Source: a bacterium
GTDB taxonomy: Bacteria > ARS69
Direction of reading: 5' to 3'
Length of the DNA: 31,457 nt
Assembly (NCBI GenBank): GCA_025774805.1
Contig: JALGZR010000099.1
Span: forward strand, 1 to 31,457
Of the stretch, positions 25,321 to 31,457 are shown in pieces. A program made the translations under genes and the position numbers. Under the pieces are notes generated by a model. The model ran no database searches. It was not told the origin of the DNA and saw nothing but the letters and a program-made list of their open reading frames with translations. Within the stretch, counting starts at the first letter, position 1. Every line of letters starts with the position of its first letter.

Positions 25321-26223
25321 TCATTCGGTGTCTCCCACGTCGCCGATCGGGGATGCCGCGCGATCCTGCTCGATCAGTGTCCGCAGGCGCTCGTCGAGGT
25401 CGGCGGCGGGGCTCCGGCCGGACGTCTTGATCAGGTGGTTCATCGCTACGACCTCGGCGAGAACCGTGACGTTCTTGCCGGGAACCAGGGGGATCGTGAC
25501 GTAGGGGATCCGCACCCCCAGCACCGACGTCGTCCGATCGTCGAGCCCCAGTCGCTCGTAAGGCGCGTCGGGATCCCAGGGCTCCAGTCGAACCTCCACC
25601 TCGATCCGCTTGCGGAGTCGCGTGGCTCGGACCCCGAACATCTCGCGGACGTCGACGATGCCGACCCCCCGGATCTCCATGCGGTGCCCGAGCAGCTCGT
25701 TCGAGCTGCCCACCAGGATCGACGGCCCGCGGCGGCTCACGATCACGATGTCGTCGGCCACGAGACGGTGGCCCCGCTCCACGAGATCGAGCGCCGTCTC
25801 GCTCTTGCCGATGCCGCTCTCGCCCGTGAACAGCAGGCCGACGCCGTACACGTCCACGAGAGAGCCGTGGAGGGTCGTCCGGGGAGCGAAGACGTCGGTG
25901 AGATGGGCCCCGAGCCGGCGGATGAATGGCGTGGTCGACATGCGGGTCCGGAGGAGAGGAACCGACTTCTCCCCGAAGAGGCGATCGATCGAGGCGTGTC
26001 GCTCCTCCGCGGAGAGCGTGTCGAGATAGAGCGTCTCGGTCTCTCCGAGGACCTGGATCCTCTCGTAGAGAAAGTTCTGGGTGAATCCCGCCAGGGCGAG
26101 ACCGGGTCGATTCACCTCGCTCACCGTGATCGGGAGCTTGGCCCCTTTCCCCGGAACGATCACCTCGAGATCCAGCTCGGGAGGCCCTTCTTCGACCAGT
26201 TGGGATACGGAGATCCCCTTCAT
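25321..26223 (-). CDS. hprK: HPr kinase/phosphorylase
   Basis: Phosphorylates and dephosphorylates Ser46 of HPr. 300 residues: an N-terminal Mur-ligase-like domain (about 1-110), His119 in LHGSLVDVYGVG, P-loop GESGIGKSE (134-142), VADDIV (155-160) and the family signature EIRGVGIVDVREMFG (183-197). It ends with an acidic tail. ATG 26223 follows hpf by 22 bp, and HPr, its substrate, is encoded immediately downstream. The arrangement lptB-rpoN-hpf-hprK-HPr resembles that of Proteobacteria but lacks ptsN and rapZ. Confidence 0.96.
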   Translation of the reverse strand: MKGISVSQLVEEGPPELDLEVIVPGKGAKLPITVSEVNRPGLALAGFTQNFLYERIQVLGETETLYLDTLSAEERHASIDRLFGEKSVPLLRTRMSTTPFIRRLGAHLTDVFAPRTTLHGSLVDVYGVGLLFTGESGIGKSETALDLVERGHRLVADDIVIVSRRGPSILVGSSNELLGHRMEIRGVGIVDVREMFGVRATRLRKRIEVEVRLEPWDPDAPYERLGLDDRTTSVLGVRIPYVTIPLVPGKNVTVLAEVVAMNHLIKTSGRSPAADLDERLRTLIEQDRAASPIGDVGDTE

Positions 26224-26245
26224 TCGCCTTGCCCTTCCCCGGAGA

Positions 26246-26740
26246 TCAGCCGGCGACTTCGATGAGCTTCATCGAGCCGTCCGGACGGCGGTAGACGATG
26301 CGCGTGGCCCCGGTATCCGTGTCGGCGAATACCACGACTTCCTCTCCCCCCTCGACGCGGGAGGTGGCCTCGTCGAGGGTCATCATTTCGCGGTTCAGAC
26401 GCTGGCTTTCGATTCGCGTCTCCCCCATCGTCGGGACCTCCTTCGTATTGGCCCTGTGGACACGCAGTCGATCCTCGGTCTTCCGGATCTGCCGCTCGAT
26501 CTTGTCGCACGCGCTGTCGATCGAGACCTTCATGTCGTCCGATTCCGCCTTGCCGGCGAAGTCCCCTCGTCGACCGTGGACGGAGACCTCGGCGGTGTGC
26601 CGGTGCTTCTCGACCTCGAGCACGACGTTCGCCCGCAGGAGACCATCAGAGAACTTCGAGAACCGGTTCAGCCTCTCCTCGGCGTGCTCCCTCAGGTCTT
26701 CGGTGAGATCGAAGCGGCGAGCGGTGACGGAGACCTTCAT
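26246..26740 (-). CDS. hpf: Long-form ribosome hibernation-promoting factor
   Basis: Binds the 30S decoding centre and drives 100S dimer formation in stationary phase. 164 residues: an N-terminal S30AE domain (about 1-95; VSVTARRFDLTEDLREHAEERLNRF, KHRHTAEVSVHGRRGDF, DMKVSIDSACDKIERQIRK), a short linker, and the C-terminal dimerisation domain (about 117-164; MTLDEATSRVEGGEEVVVFADTDTG, IVYRRPDGSMKLIEV) that defines the long form. ATG 26740 has GGAGGT 8 nt upstream. It follows rpoN by 40 bp, as in many Gram-negative genomes. Confidence 0.96.
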   Translation of the reverse strand: MKVSVTARRFDLTEDLREHAEERLNRFSKFSDGLLRANVVLEVEKHRHTAEVSVHGRRGDFAGKAESDDMKVSIDSACDKIERQIRKTEDRLRVHRANTKEVPTMGETRIESQRLNREMMTLDEATSRVEGGEEVVVFADTDTGATRIVYRRPDGSMKLIEVAG

Positions 26741-26780
26741 GGACTACACCTCCGATAGCGGCACGGGCGTGAAGCCCGGG

Positions 26781-28328
26781 TCAGAATTCCTTCCGATAGC
26801 GGGCCGAGAGGATGTTCATCTTCTCCCGGTACTTCGCCACGGTTCGGCGAGCGACGATGAGACCTTCCTCGCGGAGCAACTCCGCGATCTTCTGGTCGGA
26901 GAGAGGCTTCTTCTTGTCCTCCTTGTCGATCAGCTCCCGGATCCGGGCCATCGCCATCTTCGACGAGACGGACTGCCCGGACTCCGTCTCGAGGCCGCTC
27001 GAGAAGAAGTACTTGAGCGGAAACACCCCGCGCGGGATCTGCACGTACTTGTTCGTCGTCACGCGGCTCACCGTCGACTCGTGCATCCCGATTCTCTCGG
27101 CGACGTCCTGCAGGGTCAGCGGTCGCAGGTGGGCCGGCCCCTTCTCGAAGAAGTCGATCTGGGCCTCGACGATGCTCTCCATGACCTTGATCATGGTTCG
27201 ACGGCGCTGCTCGATCGTCTGGATGAGCCAGTTGGCCGACTTGATCTTGTCCTGAACGAACTTGACCTCTTCGTCCCGGGAGCGGGCCCGCTCGTCCCGG
27301 GCCTGGCCGTCTCCCGCGGCAGGGTCGGAAGCCGCGGGCGATCCGGCGCCGTCGGCGCCCGGCTCCGGCTCCCGCCGCTTGGTTGGAGGAGGCGAGGCCC
27401 GCAGGATCTCCCGGTACTTCCGGTTGACGCGAAGTCGCGGGACCGTCCCCTCGGCGAGGGAGACCACGTAGGCGTCGTCGATCTTCTCCACGACGAGGTC
27501 GGGAACGATGTAGCGGGCGTCCTCCAGGGCGAGCTGTGCGCCGGGCCGGGGATTGAGACTGGCGATCTCCCGGGCCGCCTCCTGAACGTCGGACGGCGTG
27601 ACCCCGAGCGCCCGGGCGATCTCTTGGTACTGCTTCTGCTTGAACGCCCCGAAGTGGTCCGCCACGATCCGGCCGGCGAGCGAGTCCTGCCGGCCGCGCT
27701 GACGGAGCTGGATCCGGAGGCTCTCGGTGAGATCCCGGGCCCCGACCCCCACCGGCTCCAGCTCCTGGATCTTCTCCAGTGCGGTGAGAACCATCTCCTC
27801 GGGCACGGCGAGCTGCGCGGCCACCTCCTCGACCGTCACGGAGAGAAAGCCGTGGTCGTCCAGGCAGCCGAGGAGGTACTCGGCCACGCGCTCGGTCTCC
27901 TCGTCGAGATCGAGGAGACGGAGCTGCCCGTGCAAGCTGTCCAGGAGTGTCGTGCGGCCGACCGGCGTCCGCTCGAAGAACTCCTGATCCTCGCGCTCCG
28001 CCCTCCCCCCCTCCGCGTACTCGAACCCGTCGTCGAAGTACTCGCTCCAGTCGATGTTCTCCTCGGACTTGAACTCCGCGTCGTCGGGAGACGTCGCGCT
28101 CTCCTCGCCCGGGATGGTCTCCGCGAGGGCCGCCTCGGCGACCTCGCTCGCCGGGCTCTCGACCTCATCCTCCTCGACCTCGAGCAGCGGATTCGTCAGG
28201 AGCTCCTGATCGATGTGCTGGGAGAGCTCGAGCGACGGCATCTGCAGCAGCTTGAGCGCCTGCTGGAGCCGGGGCGTCATGACGAGCTTGAGGGTCTGCT
28301 TTTGGGTCAGTCGGAGTCCGAGTTCCAT
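26781..28328 (-). CDS. rpoN: RNA polymerase sigma-54 factor
   Basis: Sigma-54 recognises -24/-12 promoters and needs AAA+ activators. 515 residues: Gln/Leu-rich region I (1-50, LRLTQKQTLKLVMTPRLQQALKLLQM), an acidic region II (about 51-120), a core-binding domain, an HTH region (LTLQDVAERIGMHESTVSRVTTNKYVQIPRG, 404-433) and the RpoN box ARRTVAKYR (493-501) that reads the -24 element. Residues of about 312-353 form a Pro/Gly/Ala/Arg-rich low-complexity insertion just before the VKFVQDKIKSANWLIQ helix. ATG 28328 has AGGAGG close upstream. An exact sigma-54 site lies at the head of this gene string. Confidence 0.97.
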   Translation of the reverse strand: MELGLRLTQKQTLKLVMTPRLQQALKLLQMPSLELSQHIDQELLTNPLLEVEEDEVESPASEVAEAALAETIPGEESATSPDDAEFKSEENIDWSEYFDDGFEYAEGGRAEREDQEFFERTPVGRTTLLDSLHGQLRLLDLDEETERVAEYLLGCLDDHGFLSVTVEEVAAQLAVPEEMVLTALEKIQELEPVGVGARDLTESLRIQLRQRGRQDSLAGRIVADHFGAFKQKQYQEIARALGVTPSDVQEAAREIASLNPRPGAQLALEDARYIVPDLVVEKIDDAYVVSLAEGTVPRLRVNRKYREILRASPPPTKRREPEPGADGAGSPAASDPAAGDGQARDERARSRDEEVKFVQDKIKSANWLIQTIEQRRRTMIKVMESIVEAQIDFFEKGPAHLRPLTLQDVAERIGMHESTVSRVTTNKYVQIPRGVFPLKYFFSSGLETESGQSVSSKMAMARIRELIDKEDKKKPLSDQKIAELLREEGLIVARRTVAKYREKMNILSARYRKEF

Positions 28329-28370
28329 GTTCCTCCTCGGGGGGAGAGCCCTACGCGGCGTCGTGATGCC

Positions 28371-29114
28371 TCACAGCCGGAATCTCTCCCCGAGATAGAT
28401 GGCCCGCGCTTCCGGGTTCTCCGCAAGCTCCTTCGCCGTCCCCGAGATCAGCACCTTCCCCTTGAACAGGACGTACGCGCGATCCGTGATGTGGAGCGTC
28501 TCCCGAACGTTGTGGTCCGTGATCAGGATGCCCAGGCCCTTCTCCCGCAGGCGGGAGATGATCTCCTGGATGTCACCCACTGCGATCGGATCGATTCCCG
28601 CGAACGGCTCGTCGAGAAGAAGGAACGAGGGGCTCGTGACCAGAGCGCGGGCGATCTCCACCCGGCGCCGCTCGCCCCCTGAGAGCGTGAAGGCCTTCTG
28701 GCGGGCCACCGACGTGATCTGGAGCTCTGCCAGAAGCTCCTCCAACCGGTTCTCCTGCGCCTTCGCATCGAGGGAGGTCGTCTCCAGGATGGCGCGAATG
28801 TTGTCCCGCACCGTGAGCCCCCGGAAGATGGACGCCTCCTGGGGCAGATAGCCGATCCCGCGGCGCGAGTGGACGTACATGGGGAGTCGGGTGACCGTCT
28901 CGCCGTCGATGGAGACCGAACCGGCGTCGACGCTCACGAGACCCGTCATCATGTAAAACGTCGTCGTCTTGCCCGCGCCGTTCGGACCGAGCAGCCCCAC
29001 GACCTCGCCCCGGTGGACCTCGATGTCGACCTCGTCCACGACGCGGTGTCCGCGGTAGGCCTTCACGAGCCCCCGGCCGAAGAGCCCCATCCGGTCGGTC
29101 GCGGTCTCGATCAC
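28371..29114 (-). CDS. lptB: LPS export ABC transporter ATP-binding protein
   Basis: ATPase that powers LptB2FGC. 247 residues from GTG 29114: Walker A GPNGAGKT (43-50), Q-loop PQE (91-93), signature LSGGE (144-148), Walker B LLLDEP (165-170) and switch His201. GIGYLPQEASIFRGLTVRDNI and FAGIDPIAVGDIQ are typical of LptB rather than other ABC ATPases. The start overlaps the lptC stop in a GTGA. It lies directly before rpoN, a conserved adjacency. Confidence 0.97.
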   Translation of the reverse strand: MIETATDRMGLFGRGLVKAYRGHRVVDEVDIEVHRGEVVGLLGPNGAGKTTTFYMMTGLVSVDAGSVSIDGETVTRLPMYVHSRRGIGYLPQEASIFRGLTVRDNIRAILETTSLDAKAQENRLEELLAELQITSVARQKAFTLSGGERRRVEIARALVTSPSFLLLDEPFAGIDPIAVGDIQEIISRLREKGLGILITDHNVRETLHITDRAYVLFKGKVLISGTAKELAENPEARAIYLGERFRL

Positions 29115-29698
29115 CCCTCCCCTCCCTCCGATTCCTCCGCGAGCCAGTCGGGCGCGCTGGGGGCAGTTGTCTCGACCTCGCGGAGGATCTCCACCCGATC
29201 CAGTCCGGGATCGGCCTCGAGGCCGATGCCGGTCAGGACGGTGTTCCCCTTCGTCACCTCCACGAAGACGTCGGTGTGGATCCGCGCCTTCTGGTGATCC
29301 CAGAAGAGGATCTCGGTCTCGAGCAACGATCCCTCGTCCGTCTCGACCCGGACGTTTCCTCGGGCCTCCAGGTCGTCCGAGACCTGATTGAGAATCCCGA
29401 TGTCCGCGGTCAGTCGGGAGACGTGTCGGTCCTCGTCGAAGAAGTCGACCCGGACCTGCTCGGCCTCGGTCCTCTTCTTCTCGCGGAACACCGAGGCGGT
29501 GTCGGCCTGGAGGACCCAGCGGGTCGTCCCGACCCGGTAGCTCTGCACGGAGATGCCCCGGATCCCCTCGCTCGGGGACCTCGAGGGTCGATCCATGGAC
29601 GCCAGGTTCTCTTCCCCGCTCTGGCACGCGACCCATCCTCCGAACGCCAGTATCAGCAGCCCGAGCGCCGCTCGAGCGCCACTCCCTGTCCTCGTCAT
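29111..29698 (-). CDS. lptC: LPS export protein LptC
   Basis: LptC is the bitopic inner-membrane protein that receives LPS from LptB2FG and hands it to LptA. 195 residues: an N-terminal hydrophobic segment (ALGLLILAFGGWVAC, Cys25, so possibly a lipoprotein), then a periplasmic beta-jellyroll with WVLQADTASVF, DLEARGNVRVETDEGSLLETEILFWD, ARIHTDVFVEVTKGNTVLTGIGLEAD and LDRVEI, the usual LptC/YrbK pattern. ATG 29698 overlaps the lpxL stop (ATGA). The gene is followed directly by lptB; no lptA lies between them. Confidence 0.92.
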   Translation of the reverse strand: MTRTGSGARAALGLLILAFGGWVACQSGEENLASMDRPSRSPSEGIRGISVQSYRVGTTRWVLQADTASVFREKKRTEAEQVRVDFFDEDRHVSRLTADIGILNQVSDDLEARGNVRVETDEGSLLETEILFWDHQKARIHTDVFVEVTKGNTVLTGIGLEADPGLDRVEILREVETTAPSAPDWLAEESEGGEG

Positions 29699-30690
29699 CG
29701 GGCACTCACCGTTCTTCTTGAGGATTGAAAAGTAATGAGTTGGCGCGATCTCCTCGGGAAAGTTCTAAAGTCCGAAGGGGCGCTGGACGGGGCCGCCGGA
29801 GGGGTCTTCCAGCGCCGGTGGTGCCACACCCACTCCTCGGGATGCCGCCGAATCACCCCTTCCAGAAGCCGGTTCCAGGCGGCGGCATCCGCCCGGATTG
29901 CCGCCCCCGGATCGGAGAGCGTCGAGGGCGGAAGCTCCGGTCGGATCCGGACGCGGTGACCGCCTCGGGCGTCCCGGTGGATCCACATCGGGACCATCGG
30001 CGCCCCCGTCCGACGGGCCAGCAGAAAGGGCAGCGAGGACGTCCGCGCGGGGCGCCCGAAGAACTCGGCGAAGACCGCCGGGCCTCTCGTGTCCTGATCG
30101 ACGAGCGCTCCCAGCAGTGCCCCTTCCCGCAGGGCCCGGATCACCGGGATCACCCCGCCCCGTCCGTCGTGGAGCGTCAGACCGCAACGCCCTCGCCAGG
30201 CGTTGAGGAGAGCGTCCGAGCGAGAGTCGAACAGCCTGCGCACCAGGACGTGAACGGGGTATCCGCGGGCCGCCAGCGCGGCGCCCATGATCTCCCAGCA
30301 TCCGAGGTGCGCGGAGAGCGCCACGACGCCCCGTCCCCGCGCCCGGGCGGCCTCGAGGTGCTCGATCCCCTCGAACTCCACGTTCTGCAGCACGTCGGCC
30401 GGCTCCCGGTGAAACGAGCGCAGCAGGTCGAGCACGTTGCGCCCGGTGGCGCGGTAGGTCGCCCGCATGAGAGACACCCGCTCCCGTCGGGAGAGCTCGG
30501 TTCCGAACGCGATTTCGAGGTGATCCGTCGTCCGGCGGACCGAGGGGCGATCCACCCAACGGACGACATCTCCGATGCCGGCAAAGACCGGCAGGCCGAC
30601 CCGCCGGGGAAGAGCTCGACTGAGTGCCTCGAGACCCCGAACCGCGCTGTAGAAGAGAATCCGTTTCTCTCGACGAAACCTGCCGTGCAA
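29695..30690 (-). CDS. LpxL/HtrB-type lipid A late acyltransferase
   Basis: Adds a secondary acyl chain to Kdo-lipid A or a related precursor. 331 residues with ARGRGVVALSAHLGCWEIMG, containing the HX4E catalytic pair His128/Glu133, then DQDTRGPAVFAEFFGRPARTSSLPFLLARRTGAPMVP and WVWHHRRWK near the C terminus, all features of the LpxL/LpxM fold. TTG 30690 is chosen because GGGAGG lies 7 nt upstream and a predicted transcription start falls 46 nt upstream; the frame stays open to 30795, but that stretch carries the promoter. The exact acyl chain and position cannot be told. It overlaps lptC by ATGA. Confidence 0.9.
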   Translation of the reverse strand: MHGRFRREKRILFYSAVRGLEALSRALPRRVGLPVFAGIGDVVRWVDRPSVRRTTDHLEIAFGTELSRRERVSLMRATYRATGRNVLDLLRSFHREPADVLQNVEFEGIEHLEAARARGRGVVALSAHLGCWEIMGAALAARGYPVHVLVRRLFDSRSDALLNAWRGRCGLTLHDGRGGVIPVIRALREGALLGALVDQDTRGPAVFAEFFGRPARTSSLPFLLARRTGAPMVPMWIHRDARGGHRVRIRPELPPSTLSDPGAAIRADAAAWNRLLEGVIRRHPEEWVWHHRRWKTPPAAPSSAPSDFRTFPRRSRQLITFQSSRRTVSAR

Positions 30691-30718
30691 GCGCGGCCCT
30701 CCCTTCCCGTCCTCCCGA

Positions 30719-30747
30719 AATCTAGGGGAGGCGAGCCGCCGAGTCAA
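30719..30747 (-). promoter_or_regulatory. Sigma-70-type promoter upstream of lpxL, overlapping the sigma-54 element
   Basis: On the minus strand TTGACT (30747-30742; 5 of 6) is exactly 17 nt from TAGATT (30724-30719; 4 of 6). The expected start is near 30712, leaving a short leader that still contains the GGGAGG ribosome-binding site of lpxL. Its -35 shares a base with the -12 element of the sigma-54 site. Confidence 0.5.
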
Positions 30748-30762
30748 GCAAGAGGAGTGCCA
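30747..30762 (-). promoter_or_regulatory. Exact sigma-54 (-24/-12) promoter element upstream of lpxL-lptC-lptB-rpoN
   Basis: On the minus strand it reads TGGCAC-TCCTC-TTGCT (30762 to 30747), preceded by T. This matches the sigma-54 consensus YTGGCAC-N5-TTGCW with GG and GC at the correct -24 and -12 spacing. Transcription would start near 30736, 46 nt before the lpxL TTG. No convincing activator-binding repeat was identified in the 170 bp upstream. Confidence 0.7.
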
Positions 30763-30902
30763 ACTCAGAAACCCTCTGGGGCAAAAGCCTTTCACGCGAT
30801 CACCCGAGGCCGGCCGGCCCCTCTCGCCCGCCTCCGCGGCGGCCGTGGCTCGCCGCGCTCGGCGATCTCGCCGGCCGGTCCCGCCCGCCTCTGCTGCGGC
30901 AG

Positions 30903-30919
30903 CGGCTCGCGACGAGCCG
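30903..30919. terminator. Perfect hairpin after kdsD, possible terminator
   Basis: CGGCTCG (30903-30909) and CGAGCCG (30913-30919) form a perfect 7-bp stem with a 3-nt loop, 15 nt past the kdsD stop on the minus strand. No U-tract follows, so intrinsic termination is doubtful. It would separate kdsD transcription from the lpxL promoter. Confidence 0.35.
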
Positions 30920-30934
30920 GGTGAGAAGTGCCCG

Positions 30935-31457
30935 CTAGCGGAGCCCGGCTTCGAGGCAGTCGTGGAGGTGGAGGACCCCGACCGGCCGCCGGTCCGGATC
31001 CACGACCACGAGGGACGTGATCCTCCGGGCCGGCTGCTCCATCCGCTGGATGGCGCGCGCCACGAGCTCCCCCGGACAGATCGTGCGTGGATCGCGCGTC
31101 ATGAGGCCGGAGACGGGAAGCGAGAGGCTCTGCGGGTCCCGGAGGAGCGCGCGCCGAACGTCGCCGTCCGTGAAGACCCCGGCCAGCGTCCCGTCCTCGT
31201 TCACGATCACGGCCGTGCCGAGCCGCTTGTCGGAGATGACGTGGAGAACGTCGAGGAGGGTCGCCTCACCGCGGACGAGCGGCAGCTCGGGCCCCGAGTG
31301 CATCAGATCCCTCACCCGCAGGGAGAGGCGCCGGCCCAGGCTGCCGGCGGGGTGGAGGAGGGCGAAGTCCCGCGAGTCGAGGCCGCGTCGGCGGTAGAGT
31401 GCGATCGCGACGGCGTCTCCCAGGGCGAGCGTCGCCGTCGACGAGACGGACGGGATG
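30935..31457 (-). CDS. kdsD: Arabinose-5-phosphate isomerase KdsD/KpsF, C-terminal part (partial)
   Basis: Converts ribulose-5-P to arabinose-5-P, the first step of Kdo synthesis. The frame is open at the right edge, so only about 173 codons are seen. The end of the SIS domain reads STATLALGDAVAIALYRRRGL and FALLHPAGSLGRRL (usually HPGGSLG). Two CBS domains follow: VRGEATLLDVLHVISDKRLGTAVIVNEDGTLAGVFTDGDVRRAL and the second with TICPGELVARAIQRM and SLVVVDPDRRPVGVLHLHDCL. It is separated from lpxL by 244 bp, and no kdsC is found next to it. Confidence 0.94.
   Translation of the reverse strand, partial: IPSVSSTATLALGDAVAIALYRRRGLDSRDFALLHPAGSLGRRLSLRVRDLMHSGPELPLVRGEATLLDVLHVISDKRLGTAVIVNEDGTLAGVFTDGDVRRALLRDPQSLSLPVSGLMTRDPRTICPGELVARAIQRMEQPARRITSLVVVDPDRRPVGVLHLHDCLEAGLR

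Noticed and set aside
29624-29645. A second sigma-54 -24 like sequence (TGGCACG) on the plus strand
   Set aside because: There is no TTGC at the -12 position at the required spacing, and it lies antisense within the lptC coding region.
30780-30934. Small gene in the kdsD-lpxL spacer
   Set aside because: Frames here are short extensions of neighbouring frames, without a ribosome-binding site or similarity. The sequence is GC-rich with short inverted repeats.

Overview
The window is a GC-rich, gene-dense stretch of a Gram-negative bacterial chromosome. LPS/Kdo genes (kdsD, lpxL, lptB, lptC, lptF, lptG) show an outer membrane. A 2,070-residue SprA-like protein points to the FCB superphylum or a relative, because SprA is the outer-membrane pore of the type IX secretion system. 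GC content, the mix of GTG and TTG starts, sigma-54 with HPr kinase, and a bifunctional phosphoglucose/phosphomannose isomerase would fit a high-GC uncultivated FCB lineage (Eisenbacteria- or Gemmatimonadota-like). That placement is inference.

Layout. (1) 2-544, plus strand: the 3' end of a gene of unknown function, converging on pnp. (2) 666-12509, minus strand: a translation/RNA cluster transcribed rimP-nusA-ylxR-ylxQ-infB-DUF503-rbfA-nrnA-truB-ribF-rpsO-pnp, with several 4-nt stop/start overlaps. The nrnA-type gene is broken by a perfect 88-bp tandem duplication. (3) 12681-19858, minus strand: sprA followed by a secreted glutaminyl-cyclase-like M28 enzyme. (4) 19999-22394, plus strand: lptF-lptG, divergent from sprA. 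(5) 22590-30690, minus strand: lpxL-lptC-lptB-rpoN-hpf-hprK-ptsH(HPr)-pgi/pmi-metK. (6) 30935 to the window end, minus strand: the 3' part of kdsD.

How the genes work together. Cluster 2 covers ribosome maturation (RimP, RbfA, TruB), initiation (IF-2), transcription elongation (NusA), S15 and RNA decay (PNPase, NrnA). Clusters 4 and 5 supply most of the LPS transport bridge (LptB, LptC, LptF, LptG) and lipid A acylation. Cluster 5 also ties envelope assembly to sigma-54, ribosome hibernation and an HPr/HPr-kinase switch. No intergenic gap exceeds 300 bp. The longest is 30691-30934, and it holds the best regulatory signal seen here: an exact sigma-54 -24/-12 element overlapping a sigma-70-like promoter upstream of an operon that itself contains rpoN.

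No tRNA, rRNA, CRISPR array, insertion sequence or phage gene was seen. The most notable observations are the sigma-54/sigma-70 overlapping promoter, the 88-bp frameshifting duplication, the pairing of sprA with a glutaminyl cyclase, and twin identical hairpins in the rpsO-pnp spacer.
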